A stretch of 39,965 nt of DNA. Source: an uncultured Flavobacteriaceae bacterium. GTDB lineage: Bacteria; Bacteroidota; Bacteroidia; Flavobacteriales; Flavobacteriaceae. The notes below the pieces were generated by a model. That model saw only the letters and a program-made list of their open reading frames with translations. It was not told where the DNA came from and did no database searches. Of this stretch, positions 1-8,368 are shown one piece after another. Both the position numbers and the translations under genes were made by a program. The stretch spans positions 1-39,965 of the forward strand of contig CAJQNF010000064.1 of the NCBI GenBank assembly GCA_905479625.1, given 5' to 3'. The first letter of the stretch is position 1. Every line of letters starts with the position of its first letter.

Positions 1-651
1 ATTTAGCGCTATTTCATCTAAAATGAGCTGAGGCCCATGGTCTTCAATAAATTGTTCAGCCATTTTTGTTTTAACAAAACCAGGGGCAATGATAAATGAT
101 TTTATATTCAATTTACCAAAGGATCGAGCAACACTTCTCGCCAAAGAAACCAATCCACCTTTGGACGCGGCATAAGCAAGATATTCATTGGTTTCTCCCC
201 TAAAAACAGCTCTGCTGGCTATATAGATAAATCTTCCTCCGTCTTGTTTTTTAAAATGGCTAATCCCTAATTTAGTTAGTAAGGCGGGAGCATCCAAATT
301 AATTTGCATTGTTTGCTGCCATATGTCATACCAATCTTTAATTGACCCCTCAATGGGTTGTCTGAGAAATACACCTGCATTCAAAACAATAGCATCAATA
401 CGCTCGAAAGTGTCTAAAACTTCTTGCCAAAAACGCTCAACTTCGCTTGTAATTCCAAAATCGGCTTTAAAAATATGGGAATCTGTATCAGGGAATTTTT
501 CGATCAAACTTTGAGCAGCATGTCTATTATTAAAATAATGCACTCCCACATTGGCACCCATTTTCATGAGATAAGCGGCTATTTCCTTTCCTATACCATC
601 AGAAGCTCCGGTAACCAATATGTTTTGATCTTTAAGGTCTATATGAATCAT
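1..651 (-). CDS. SDR family oxidoreductase (3' end outside window)
   Basis: Short-chain dehydrogenase/reductase, an NAD(P)-dependent cytosolic enzyme of unknown substrate. 217 codons are visible, starting at ATG 651-649, and the frame is still open at base 1, so the C-terminus is missing. The glycine-rich cofactor loop TGASDGIG lies at residues 14-21, the NAG motif follows strand 4, and the catalytic YAASK has Tyr160 and Lys164 with an upstream Ser in IASRAVF. These are the classical SDR signatures. It lies 76 bases downstream of the CIA30 gene on the same strand and is probably the last visible member of that operon. Family assignment is firm; the substrate cannot be read from sequence. Confidence 0.9.
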   Translation of the reverse strand, partial: MIHIDLKDQNILVTGASDGIGKEIAAYLMKMGANVGVHYFNNRHAAQSLIEKFPDTDSHIFKADFGITSEVERFWQEVLDTFERIDAIVLNAGVFLRQPIEGSIKDWYDIWQQTMQINLDAPALLTKLGISHFKKQDGGRFIYIASRAVFRGETNEYLAYAASKGGLVSLARSVARSFGKLNIKSFIIAPGFVKTKMAEQFIEDHGPQLILDEIALN

Positions 652-727
652 CCTTTAAAGATAATCAAAATTCGAAATCAGAAAAGAATGTTACAACTAA
701 AACCACCCAAATAGTTAATAATGATAT

Positions 728-1261
728 TTATTCAGCAAGTATTGCGCTGACAAGAAGTTCAAAGGGTTCATCCCGTTTATTGCCGATCAAAAAAGCTACT
801 TCCTGTATTTGACCCCCATCAAAATTAGGCAGATCCACAGCCCTTCCTCTAAAACGTGGTACCAAGTCAGAAAACGGAATCGATATTTCTTCCCATTCCC
901 CGGAAGTTGAAAATTGATAGACATAAGAATATTGCTGGTACCTGTCAGATTTCACCCTGAATTGGTAGTCTTTGCCATCTCCTTTTAATTTAATAACAAA
1001 GCCTTTAAAGTTTTTGGTGACAATGGTCTTAAATCGATTTTGAATCATTGTAAAACCTCCATTATTATCTGTTGAAACCTCGCCTTTAAAAACAGCCAGT
1101 TTATTCTCTATACTAAATTCTCCTTTGGACAGACCTCCCATAACTCCGTCATTGACGATATACCAGCCTTTGCCACTGTTTTCCTGGGTGAAATCAAAAA
1201 TGGTCAATTTATCTTGCACGGCTGAATGCATTAATATCAATAGTATAATAGTTGGTATCAT
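728..1261 (-). CDS. CIA30 family protein
   Basis: 177-residue protein resembling the CIA30 (complex I intermediate-associated protein 30) domain, a jelly-roll carbohydrate-binding-like fold. The region WYIVNDGVMGGLSKGEF near residues 33-49 is the most recognisable part. The N-terminus has a short hydrophobic stretch (about residues 2-14), so it may be exported or anchored. Its ATG overlaps the TGA of the SRPBCC gene (ATGA at 1261-1258), which indicates translational coupling. In bacteria the domain is not tied to complex I assembly and its role is unknown; association with an SDR gene, as here, is suggestive only. Confidence 0.8.
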   Translation of the reverse strand: MIPTIILLILMHSAVQDKLTIFDFTQENSGKGWYIVNDGVMGGLSKGEFSIENKLAVFKGEVSTDNNGGFTMIQNRFKTIVTKNFKGFVIKLKGDGKDYQFRVKSDRYQQYSYVYQFSTSGEWEEISIPFSDLVPRFRGRAVDLPNFDGGQIQEVAFLIGNKRDEPFELLVSAILAE

Positions 1262-1746
1262 GGTTTTTCATATTCCCCGAACATCGTCAGTAATGCGTTC
1301 GTTCTATAATCAAAAATCTCTTTTAGCTTTGGTTTTACCAATACGGAATGAAAACGATTGGCAATTAAAGACAACGGTAGTTTATAATGGACCACATCTG
1401 TTATTTCGGTCCCTCCCTCTATTTCTTTTAAGAAATGTTTGTGATGCCACATCGAATATGGACCTATTCTTTGTTCATCTACAAAGTATTTCTTATCCTC
1501 AACATGAGTTATTTCAGTTAACCAATTCAGTTTAAGACCCAATAAAGGGCTCACCTTGTAACTAATCATCTGTCCTGCATACATAGTCGCGTCTGTTTTT
1601 GAAATAATATGAAAACCCATATAATCGGGGGTGATTACTTTTAAATTTGATGGGTCTGACAAGAATTTCCAGGCTTCATCTAAACCTATAGGCAGATTTA
1701 ATTTTGCAGATAACTGGTAGACCTGTCCTTGTTTCTCAAAATGCAT
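1258..1746 (-). CDS. SRPBCC family protein
   Basis: 162-residue protein of the START/Bet v1-like SRPBCC superfamily, which forms a hydrophobic ligand-binding cup. Visible features are an N-terminal beta strand, the segment AWKFLSDPSNLKVITP (about residues 25-40) typical of polyketide cyclase-like members, and a C-terminal amphipathic helix (residues 135-160). There is no signal peptide, so it is probably cytosolic. It overlaps the downstream CIA30 start by four bases and lies 48 bases downstream of the glutathione peroxidase gene, so all are probably one transcript. The ligand is unknown. Confidence 0.8.
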   Translation of the reverse strand: MHFEKQGQVYQLSAKLNLPIGLDEAWKFLSDPSNLKVITPDYMGFHIISKTDATMYAGQMISYKVSPLLGLKLNWLTEITHVEDKKYFVDEQRIGPYSMWHHKHFLKEIEGGTEITDVVHYKLPLSLIANRFHSVLVKPKLKEIFDYRTNALLTMFGEYEKP

Positions 1747-1794
1747 GTTGATAATTTTTTCAGCTATTCACTTATCACTAAAATAAGGGTATCG

Positions 1795-2295
1795 TCAAAC
1801 GCCTGCCAAGTGTTTTAGAACCTTCTTACTCATTGGCTTGGTAATTGATAAATAATAGTCAATCAATTGTCCGTTCTCATCTATTAAATACTTCTGAAAA
1901 TTCCATTTTACAGAGGAACTCTTTTTTCCATTATATTTCTTATCAGTTAGCCATGCATATAGTGCATGTTGGTTTGCACCCTTAACATCCAACTTCTCCA
2001 TCAAAGGAAACGTAACTCCGAAATTTAATGAACAAAAGGAATTTATACTATGTGCATCACCTGGTTCCTGTTTGCCAAATTGGTTGCAGGGCACCCCTAT
2101 GACCTCTAAAGTATCAGGATACTTTTTGTGAAGTTTTTGAAGCGCTTCATATTGTTTGGTGAAACCACATTCAGAGGCTGTATTGACAATCAGAATTTTC
2201 TTTCCTTTACACTTATTCCAATCAAAAACATCTCCTTGAAGCGTCTTTAACTCAATATCAAAAATGTTTTTTGGGATTTCCTTAGCATTTTTCAA
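1795..2295 (-). CDS. Glutathione peroxidase family protein (thiol peroxidase type)
   Basis: 166-residue GPx-fold peroxidase that reduces hydroperoxides; bacterial Cys-type members usually use thioredoxin. The peroxidatic Cys43 lies in NTASECGFT, Gln72 in CNQFGKQEPG, and Trp131-Asn132 in WNFQKYLID, completing the catalytic tetrad. Cys88 in FCSLNFGVTFP is the expected resolving cysteine. There is no signal peptide. The start is unusual: the codon at 2295-2293 is TTG, there is no in-frame ATG near the N-terminus, and only ATT or other weak codons lie between it and the upstream in-frame TGA. It starts 11 bases after the stop of the small upstream gene, so translation may be coupled. Confidence 0.9.
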   Translation of the reverse strand: MKNAKEIPKNIFDIELKTLQGDVFDWNKCKGKKILIVNTASECGFTKQYEALQKLHKKYPDTLEVIGVPCNQFGKQEPGDAHSINSFCSLNFGVTFPLMEKLDVKGANQHALYAWLTDKKYNGKKSSSVKWNFQKYLIDENGQLIDYYLSITKPMSKKVLKHLAGV

Positions 2296-2306
2296 ATCAC
2301 CAATAC

Positions 2307-2528
2307 TTAAATGGTGACATGTGTTTTCAATCTTGACTCAACCTTTCTTTTGATCGTAGTAAGTCTTTTCATAATATCCATAATCGCTTGGTCATTATTC
2401 ACTTTATAAATCTCATTAAGACTTAAAATGAGTCCCTTAACTTCTTTTGATGCCAAAATTCTATCATTAGTTGACTTTAAAGACAATTTCCGATTTTCAA
2501 ATTCTAAGGCTTGATCTATTACTTCCAT
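2307..2528 (-). CDS. Small hypothetical protein
   Basis: 73-residue charged, helix-rich protein with no signal peptide, cysteines or recognisable domain. It is accepted as a gene because it starts with ATG, sits directly behind a good Bacteroidota-type promoter (2593-2624), and ends 11 bases before the glutathione peroxidase start. It would be the first gene of the stress-like operon. The heptad-like spacing of Leu/Ile residues suggests a short helical bundle or coiled coil. Function unknown. Confidence 0.55.
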   Translation of the reverse strand: MEVIDQALEFENRKLSLKSTNDRILASKEVKGLILSLNEIYKVNNDQAIMDIMKRLTTIKRKVESRLKTHVTI

Positions 2529-2592
2529 AATTTGGGGGATTAAATTATTATTTCTTGTTAATTATTCCGTTGTTAGGTCGAAATTTATTTAC

Positions 2593-2624
2593 CAAACTTA
2601 CAAAACATCTCTCAATAAGTTCAA
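2593..2624 (-). promoter_or_regulatory. Bacteroidota-type promoter for the GPx operon
   Basis: Read on the minus strand, TTG at 2624-2622 is followed after 21 bases by TAAGTTTG at 2600-2593, a full match to the -7 box TAnnTTTG. Transcription would begin near 2586, about 58 bases before the first ATG at 2528. This is a sequence match only. Confidence 0.45.
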
Positions 2625-2738
2625 CATAACACAACTAAGTTAATATTATTAGCATAGTTACCCTATTAAATGCATCGGAATATCTTATGGTGATATAGAA
2701 TTTATCTATGTCTTATATTCGCAGAATTAATAAATTAA

Positions 2739-2768
2739 AGAATCCATGACCAAAAAGCCATGGATTCT
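2739..2768. repeat. Perfect inverted repeat in intergenic region
   Basis: AGAATCCATG and CATGGATTCT form a perfect 10-bp stem around a 10-base loop. No T-run follows on either strand, so it is not a standard terminator. On the plus strand an ATG inside the left arm (2746) opens a 24-codon ORF (MTKKPWILTILTK at its start) that ends with TGA at 2818-2820. It could be a sequestered start codon, an operator or a chance palindrome. Confidence 0.5.
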
Positions 2769-3028
2769 AACCATATTAACAAAAATACTCAATGTGATGA
2801 TTCATAATAAAGACTGCTGAGCAAAGGATTTGTTAACTCATCATGGGTCTTTTAACAATTTTTTAACCATTGAAGGTTCAATAATTATATGCTATTTAAG
2901 GTCGATTCATGAATTGTTCAACTTAAAATTCACATCAAAAATCAAGTTGCTATAAAAACTAGACGATTATTACTTATTTTAGCCCTCTTTTAAGGAATCA
3001 ATTTTATAATTTAAATAGTAAGATATAT

Positions 3029-4048
3029 ATGAAGGTCATCAAGAAAATAATACTCATAAACCTGCTACTGTTAAGCGTTTCTGTCAATGCCCAAAGCCTT
3101 TCAGAATTATATGAAAAAGTGAACCCAGCTGTTGTAGTCATTCTTACTGAACAAAAAGAAATTGTTAGTTCAGGTAAAATGACTAAAACCGTCACCTCTG
3201 GTGGATTAGGTTCAGGGTTTATGATTTCAGACTCACAAATTGTGACAGCTGCTCATGTTGTTCAGGTAGCTGAAAAGGTAGACGTTCAATTTCTTGACGG
3301 AGAAATCATTCCGGCTAAAGTAATCTCTGCTTATGGAACAGCTGATGTCGCTTTACTTGAATTGATCTGGCCCAGAAAAAATGCAGTTGTTCTGAAAATG
3401 GCAGATTCTGACAATGTGAAAATAGGTGAAAGAGTCTTTGTCGTAGGTGCACCTTATGGACTGGGGCATTCCTTATCTTCGGGGTATGTTAGCGGAATCA
3501 TTAACGATACAGAAGATAAAAATCCCTTTACCAATTCAGAATACATACAAACGGATGCGGCTATCAATACTGGTAACTCTGGAGGTCCGATGATCAATAT
3601 GAATGGAGAGGTTATCGGGGTGGTGAGTAATATCTTAACTCAATCAGGAGGATTTCAAGGAATTGGATTTGCCTCGTCGTCGAATATTACAAAAGAATTG
3701 CTATTTGAAAAAAAGATTATTTGGAATGGTACGGATGTAATTCCTTTGACTGGAAAAATAGCGCAAATATTCAATTTACCTCAAAAAAGTGGTTTGTTGG
3801 TGCAACGGGTTGTTAAAGTATCACCTTTCGGTATTTTAGGGGTTGAAGACGGAGATATTGAAATGACTATCAATGGTGAAAAGTTAATTGTTGGTGGAGA
3901 TATTATCTTATCAATCAATGGCGTGGAATTTGAAAATACTGATGAATCTTTACTGGAAATTTCCAAAGCATTAGAAATTAAAAAAGAAAACACTTCATTG
4001 GAGCTAGTAGTTCTTAGAGCCGGAAAAAAAGTCACTTTAGGGAGGTAA
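3029..4048 (+). CDS. HtrA/DegP-like S1C serine protease with PDZ domain
   Basis: 339-residue exported trypsin-like protease, probably degrading or sensing misfolded periplasmic proteins. The signal peptide covers residues 1-21 (cleavage after VNA). The catalytic triad is His76 (VTAAHVV), Asp106 (TADVALL) and Ser184 (GNSGGP). A single degenerate PDZ-like region covers about residues 245-335. It is shorter than classical DegP, which has two PDZ domains, and is closer to DegS-like or single-PDZ forms, but it carries a cleavable signal rather than a clear anchor. It is transcribed alone and is separated from the convergent M16 gene by a bidirectional terminator. Confidence 0.88.
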   Translation: MKVIKKIILINLLLLSVSVNAQSLSELYEKVNPAVVVILTEQKEIVSSGKMTKTVTSGGLGSGFMISDSQIVTAAHVVQVAEKVDVQFLDGEIIPAKVISAYGTADVALLELIWPRKNAVVLKMADSDNVKIGERVFVVGAPYGLGHSLSSGYVSGIINDTEDKNPFTNSEYIQTDAAINTGNSGGPMINMNGEVIGVVSNILTQSGGFQGIGFASSSNITKELLFEKKIIWNGTDVIPLTGKIAQIFNLPQKSGLLVQRVVKVSPFGILGVEDGDIEMTINGEKLIVGGDIILSINGVEFENTDESLLEISKALEIKKENTSLELVVLRAGKKVTLGR

Positions 4049-4054
4049 TAAAAT

Positions 4055-4086
4055 AAAAGGCCCTTGAAATTTTCAAGAGCCTTTTT
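4055..4086. terminator. Bidirectional terminator
   Basis: AAAAGGCCCTTGAAA pairs with TTTCAAGAGCCTTTTT (one C-A mismatch) with A- and T-tracts on its flanks. It lies between the convergent protease (stop at 4048) and M16 peptidase (stop at 4089) genes and can serve both strands. Confidence 0.85.
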
Positions 4087-4088
4087 CA

Positions 4089-6869
4089 TTAATTCTTTAT
4101 TTCTTTTTCTTTGTCCTGTACCTGAGGATTGATCTGGTTCCCATCTGCATCGATTTCAATAATCGCATCAAAACCCAGTGTTGTTAACTTTTCAGCTATC
4201 TTGGCCTTATCTCCTACCATAAACCAATTTACATCATCCGGTTTAACAACCTGTTGACTCACTGTTTGAATATCTTTTAAAGAAAGGTTTTTAACCCTTG
4301 CATCGTAGCTTTTAAAATAATCATCTGATAAATTATATTTTATAATATCAGAGATAGAACTATTGACAGCTGCATTAGTCTCCCATTGACCTGGTAATTT
4401 CATAACTTGGTTGGTCTTAACCTTTGACAACTCTTCTTGAGTGGCAGGCTTATCATTGACAAACTGCTCTAATTCCTTTCGCAACTCAACAACAGATTCG
4501 GATGTTTTATCAGTTTGAACCGGGGCATAAACCAAGAAAGGTCTTTGCTCTTTATTTCCCAATACAAAACCACCTGCGCCGTAAGCCCAATGTTTGTCCT
4601 CTCTTAAATTCATATTGATACGCGAAGTAAAATCACCTCCTAATATACTCACCATTTGCTCAAGTGCAATTTGTGATACTTCACCATATTTTGCTGTGAG
4701 ATTTCCTGCAATAATTACAGACTGTTGTGATTCTGGTCTGTCAATCAAGTATAAAGTATTTTTTGAGTCTATTTTTGGTTCCTGGAATTCAATTTTGGGA
4801 ACATCCTTCTTCTTCCATTTACCCAATGACTTCTCCAGGGCTGATTTTAACTCATTCATCTCAACATCCCCAGTAACTATCAAAGTTGCATTATTAGGCC
4901 TGATCCAGGTATCGTAAAAGTTTACAGCATCAGCTCTTGTCAATTTCCCAACAGTTTCCTCATAACCCGTTCCCGTATAAGGGTTACTGTATGGATGGCC
5001 GTCGCCATATAAATATTTATTCATAGATCTCAGCGCCATGGCAATAGGCTGTGATTTTTCATTTTTAATATTATTTATTTGTTCCGTTTTCAACCGCTCA
5101 AACTCTTTTTCAGGAAATGCAGGATTTAAAACGATATCAGCAAATAAATCAAGACTTTGGTTTAAACTCGGCTTTAAAGTATTCAAATAAATACTTGAAT
5201 TATCCTGATCTGAAAAAGTATATATATTCGCTCCTAACAATTCAAGTTTTTCATTAATTTCAAGAGAATTTAACTCTTTGGTGCCTTCGTCCATCAAATT
5301 CATTGCGAGGGCAGCCGTTCCTGGGCTTGATAGATGATCAGTCTTATATCCCGCATCAAACATAAGATTCATTACAACAGTTGAAACCCCCTGTCTTTTG
5401 GCTAATACAATATTTAACCCATTGGATAATTTAGATCTTTCCAAAGTAGGAAATGATGCTGCTTTTTGAGGGCCAAGTGCGGGAATATTTGAACGATCTA
5501 CGCTCGATTCAGTCACAGAATATTCCGGAAATGGGTTGCAAACAATAGTATGCTTACCTCGATTCAACCATTTTTGCATTGTATTTGTTAGGTCCTCAAC
5601 AGTAGCTTCTTCAGCAAATTTTAATACTGTTTTATAGTAAGAAGCGTCTCCAAAATAAGTTTGATTTGAAGCTAAAATATCTGAAACACCTCCAAAACCA
5701 CCAATTCTTTCCAAGCCTTTTATAAAACCGGCAAAATAAGAAGCCTTTACTCTTTTAAGTTCTTCTTCAGTAGGTCCGTTATCAATTAGGTTTCTGATTT
5801 CAGCTAAAACAATTCGCTCTACTTCCTTGACGTCCTTTCCTGGCTTAACATTCGTCTGAACTACAAAATTACTTGCTATTTCTTTAGAAAATTCAAAAGC
5901 ATTGACTGAACTGGCAATTTGCATATCATAAACCAATTTCTTATATAATCTCGAGTTTTTTCCACTACTAAGGATCGCAGCAATAAGGTCAAAATGAACA
6001 TCTTCCTTGTCACCAAAAGCTGGGGTATCCCAAGCCATTACAATTCTACTTTCTGGAACACGATCTTCATAAACCTGATAGGTATCTCCATTATGCACAG
6101 GCACATCAACTTCTTTTCTGACGATTGTTGGTCCTGAAGGAATATCTCCAAAATAGTTCAATACTTTCTCGTGAATTATTTTTGGGTCTACATCACCAGC
6201 TATTGCAATTACAGCATTCGCAGCTCCATAGTAGCTTTTAAACCATTCCTGCACATCCTCCAGTGAGGCGGCATTCAAATCTTCCATCTCACCAATTACG
6301 GTCCAGGAATAAGGGTGCCCCTTCGGGTACATGGCTTTAGTCAATAAATCATATTGTCTGCCATAGGGTTGGTTTTCTCCTTGCCTTTTTTCATTTTGAA
6401 CTACTCCCCTTTGCTCATCCAAAAGTTCCTGATCAACAACACCTAGAAGGTGTCCCATTCTGTCAGATTCCAAAAAAAGTACCTGATCCAAAGCTGAAGT
6501 AGGGACATTCTGAAAATAATTAGTTCTATCTGAGTTTGTCGTTCCGTTCACATCAGTTCCCCCAATTCTTTCAATGGCTTGAAAATAATCATCGTCAAAA
6601 TTTTCACTGCCATTGAACATCAAGTGCTCAAATAAATGTGCAAATCCACTTTTGCCTAATTTTTCATTTTTGGAACCTACATGGTACCATACATTAACAG
6701 CAACAATGGGTGCTTTATGATCTTCATAAATTAATAGAGTTAGACCATTGGGTAATACATGTTTTTGATAAGAAAGATCAACATCTTCGGCGCTAAATTC
6801 AAAATTTTGTGCAATTAAAACAGTGTTGCATAGCAACAGAAACAATAGGTTTAGGATAGTTTTTTTCAT
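4089..6869 (-). CDS. Double M16 zinc metallopeptidase (insulinase/pitrilysin family)
   Basis: 926-residue exported protein with two M16 units in one chain. The signal peptide covers residues 1-21 (VLIAQ end). The first unit has the inverted zinc motif HLFEH (His78, Glu81, His82) and the distal ligand Glu160 in VVQNEKRQ, so it should be catalytic. The second unit (from about residue 480) has no HxxEH at the equivalent place (ALAMNLMDEG) and is the usual inactive partner that closes the substrate chamber. Such proteins degrade peptides in the periplasm. It lies 61 bases downstream of the small membrane protein gene and may share its transcript or have its own promoter. Confidence 0.92.
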   Translation of the reverse strand: MKKTILNLLFLLLCNTVLIAQNFEFSAEDVDLSYQKHVLPNGLTLLIYEDHKAPIVAVNVWYHVGSKNEKLGKSGFAHLFEHLMFNGSENFDDDYFQAIERIGGTDVNGTTNSDRTNYFQNVPTSALDQVLFLESDRMGHLLGVVDQELLDEQRGVVQNEKRQGENQPYGRQYDLLTKAMYPKGHPYSWTVIGEMEDLNAASLEDVQEWFKSYYGAANAVIAIAGDVDPKIIHEKVLNYFGDIPSGPTIVRKEVDVPVHNGDTYQVYEDRVPESRIVMAWDTPAFGDKEDVHFDLIAAILSSGKNSRLYKKLVYDMQIASSVNAFEFSKEIASNFVVQTNVKPGKDVKEVERIVLAEIRNLIDNGPTEEELKRVKASYFAGFIKGLERIGGFGGVSDILASNQTYFGDASYYKTVLKFAEEATVEDLTNTMQKWLNRGKHTIVCNPFPEYSVTESSVDRSNIPALGPQKAASFPTLERSKLSNGLNIVLAKRQGVSTVVMNLMFDAGYKTDHLSSPGTAALAMNLMDEGTKELNSLEINEKLELLGANIYTFSDQDNSSIYLNTLKPSLNQSLDLFADIVLNPAFPEKEFERLKTEQINNIKNEKSQPIAMALRSMNKYLYGDGHPYSNPYTGTGYEETVGKLTRADAVNFYDTWIRPNNATLIVTGDVEMNELKSALEKSLGKWKKKDVPKIEFQEPKIDSKNTLYLIDRPESQQSVIIAGNLTAKYGEVSQIALEQMVSILGGDFTSRINMNLREDKHWAYGAGGFVLGNKEQRPFLVYAPVQTDKTSESVVELRKELEQFVNDKPATQEELSKVKTNQVMKLPGQWETNAAVNSSISDIIKYNLSDDYFKSYDARVKNLSLKDIQTVSQQVVKPDDVNWFMVGDKAKIAEKLTTLGFDAIIEIDADGNQINPQVQDKEKEIKN

Positions 6870-6930
6870 TTTTATGAAGGTAAAGGATTAATAGTCACAT
6901 AAATATATTCAATTTATCTGCAAAATCAGA

Positions 6931-7317
6931 TTAATTATTTGATAATTTCGGACTGTTAAACAAAAGGTATCCAAAGCCAATAGAAAAAATACTATAAATG
7001 ATACCAAGAATAAGTAAATAGCTCAAATCAGTATTTTTAGCATATTGCTTGATGAGAATGGAAGAGCCAATAAAAAAATGAGCAAAATTAGCCACCACAA
7101 CTCCTTTATTATAAATGCCACCTATCAGACTGCCCTTCACCATCCAGTTTAACATGCCAAATCCAAACAGTAAAGCTCCACATAATTGCAATATAAAACT
7201 CAAATCATCTTCTTTTCCTATAAGATGTAAGGCTTCCTGTGGGAGAAAACTTAATAAAATTCCTATAATTACCAGAAAAAAAGCTGAAACGGTCATTAGT
7301 ATTTTTGTACTGAACAT
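6931..7317 (-). CDS. Small four-helix membrane protein
   Basis: 128-residue hydrophobic protein with about four predicted transmembrane helices (near residues 5-25, 42-62, 70-90 and 98-120). No motif is recognised. It is 9 bases downstream of the NTF2-like gene on the same strand, so the two are probably co-transcribed. Loosely similar in design to small DUF-type membrane proteins, but I cannot name a family. Confidence 0.65.
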   Translation of the reverse strand: MFSTKILMTVSAFFLVIIGILLSFLPQEALHLIGKEDDLSFILQLCGALLFGFGMLNWMVKGSLIGGIYNKGVVVANFAHFFIGSSILIKQYAKNTDLSYLLILGIIYSIFSIGFGYLLFNSPKLSNN

Positions 7318-7326
7318 AGTGTTTAT

Positions 7327-7824
7327 TTATTTGTTTGTTATTTCACAGTCATTACTCCTTCTGGTATCCATAAGATGTACTATTTTCCAACCCTCTGCAC
7401 CGTCTTTGATCAGATGAAATGCGTCTACTCCACAATGACTAAAATCCGTTCCTACATAAAATGCATAATCAGTCCAGACCTGAGCAATACCTCCATCAAT
7501 CTCAATCTTAGTATTCCAAATTTTTTCATCCCAAATTTGATCATGTGGCGTTCCTATGGCGATTAAGAAGGAAGACAATGCTCCTTTTTTAATTACTTTT
7601 TCTCCTTGCTGATTGGTAAAAGAAGTATACATATTGACCTCCTTGCCAAAAACGGATGCCACTTTTGCGCTATCTGCTTCTCGCATGCCGTCAAACATCT
7701 TTTGAATTAAAAGCTCAACTTCATGATGTTCATTCGGCGAACCTTTATCTTGGCTAAAAATAAGCATTGGCGCAATCATAAGGATCAGGCTTGCAAAAAA
7801 TGACTTTAGGTCGTTCATATACAT
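7327..7824 (-). CDS. Exported NTF2-like/SnoaL-like protein
   Basis: 165-residue protein with a signal peptide (through about residue 25, ending MLIFSQ) and a cone-shaped NTF2-like domain. The pattern LIQKMFDGMREADSAKVASVF at the start, a central QVWTDYAFYVG strand and a terminal GWKIVHLMDT strand are typical of DUF4440/SnoaL-type proteins. Members can be ligand-binding or small enzymes; no catalytic residue can be assigned. Two ATG codons, 7824 and 7818, are both possible starts; the second gives a tidier signal peptide. It is divergent from the HIT gene, with 43 bases between them. Confidence 0.75.
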   Translation of the reverse strand: MYMNDLKSFFASLILMIAPMLIFSQDKGSPNEHHEVELLIQKMFDGMREADSAKVASVFGKEVNMYTSFTNQQGEKVIKKGALSSFLIAIGTPHDQIWDEKIWNTKIEIDGGIAQVWTDYAFYVGTDFSHCGVDAFHLIKDGAEGWKIVHLMDTRRSNDCEITNK

Positions 7825-7867
7825 TAAATTAAAGTTTACTTTAGTCTTTTTTCAAAGTTAATCAAAT

Positions 7868-8329
7868 ATGCATCTTATGAAAATCTTAAAATTTTATTGT
7901 TTAATGCTACTTCTGGCTTCTTTTCCCCTATACGGTCAATCGACTTCCTATCAAAAGCAAAAGGCAAAAAAAATTGAGCAAGGATCGCCCTTTACAAAAA
8001 TTATAAACAGAGAATTGCCTGCAACAATCGTATATGAAGATCAGGAAATGATTGCCTTTGTTCCGCTTAAAGAACAGGCTAAGGTTCATTTGCTAATTGT
8101 TCCTAAAAAGGAAATTCAAACCATCAATGAAGCGGATCAAGAGGATGCCTTATTGCTGGGAAAAATGTTACTGTTGGCTGGAAAACTTGCGAAAAATAAT
8201 GGTATTGACCAAAGTGGTTATCGTATATCCATCAATATCAATGAAGATGCAGGACAGTCGGTTTTTCATCTTCATATGCACATCCTGGGCGGTAATAAAC
8301 TTGGCCCTATGGTCGATCGAATTGATTAA
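7868..8329 (+). CDS. HIT family nucleotide-binding protein with signal peptide
   Basis: 153-residue histidine-triad protein of the HINT branch. The triad HLHMH has His134, His136 and His138 and is preceded by GQSVF, as in nucleoside phosphoramidase/AMP-lysine hydrolases. Asn residues in SININEDAG also fit the active site. The N-terminal zinc Cys pair of many HINTs is absent (GSPFTKII). Unusually, residues about 4-24 form a signal peptide (hydrophobic core then YGQ), so the enzyme should act outside the cytoplasm. ATG codons at 7868 and 7877 are both possible. The amidohydrolase gene follows 39 bases later and is probably co-transcribed. Confidence 0.88.
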   Translation: MHLMKILKFYCLMLLLASFPLYGQSTSYQKQKAKKIEQGSPFTKIINRELPATIVYEDQEMIAFVPLKEQAKVHLLIVPKKEIQTINEADQEDALLLGKMLLLAGKLAKNNGIDQSGYRISININEDAGQSVFHLHMHILGGNKLGPMVDRID

Positions 8330-8368
8330 ATTGTATTTTTATCTTTCCAATAACTAAAACCAAAATCG

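Larger units (their letters stand above)
2529..3028. other. 500-base divergent intergenic region
   Basis: AT-rich region between the GPx operon (leftward) and the HtrA-like protease (rightward). It holds the leftward promoter at 2593-2624 and a perfect 10-bp hairpin at 2739-2768 that overlaps a 24-codon ORF. I found no well-spaced -33/-7 pair for the protease, and no tRNA or known riboswitch is recognisable. Confidence 0.5.

Noticed and set aside
424-714. 96-codon plus-strand ORF at the left edge
   Set aside because: It is antisense to the SDR gene with its intact glycine loop and the region beyond.
1125-1535. 136-codon plus-strand ORF across the CIA30/SRPBCC junction
   Set aside because: It is antisense to two recognisable genes and codes for nothing identifiable.
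2947-2982. TTG and TATTTTAG as a promoter of the HtrA-like gene
   Set aside because: The spacing is 25 bases, longer than usual, and the -7 box is imperfect.
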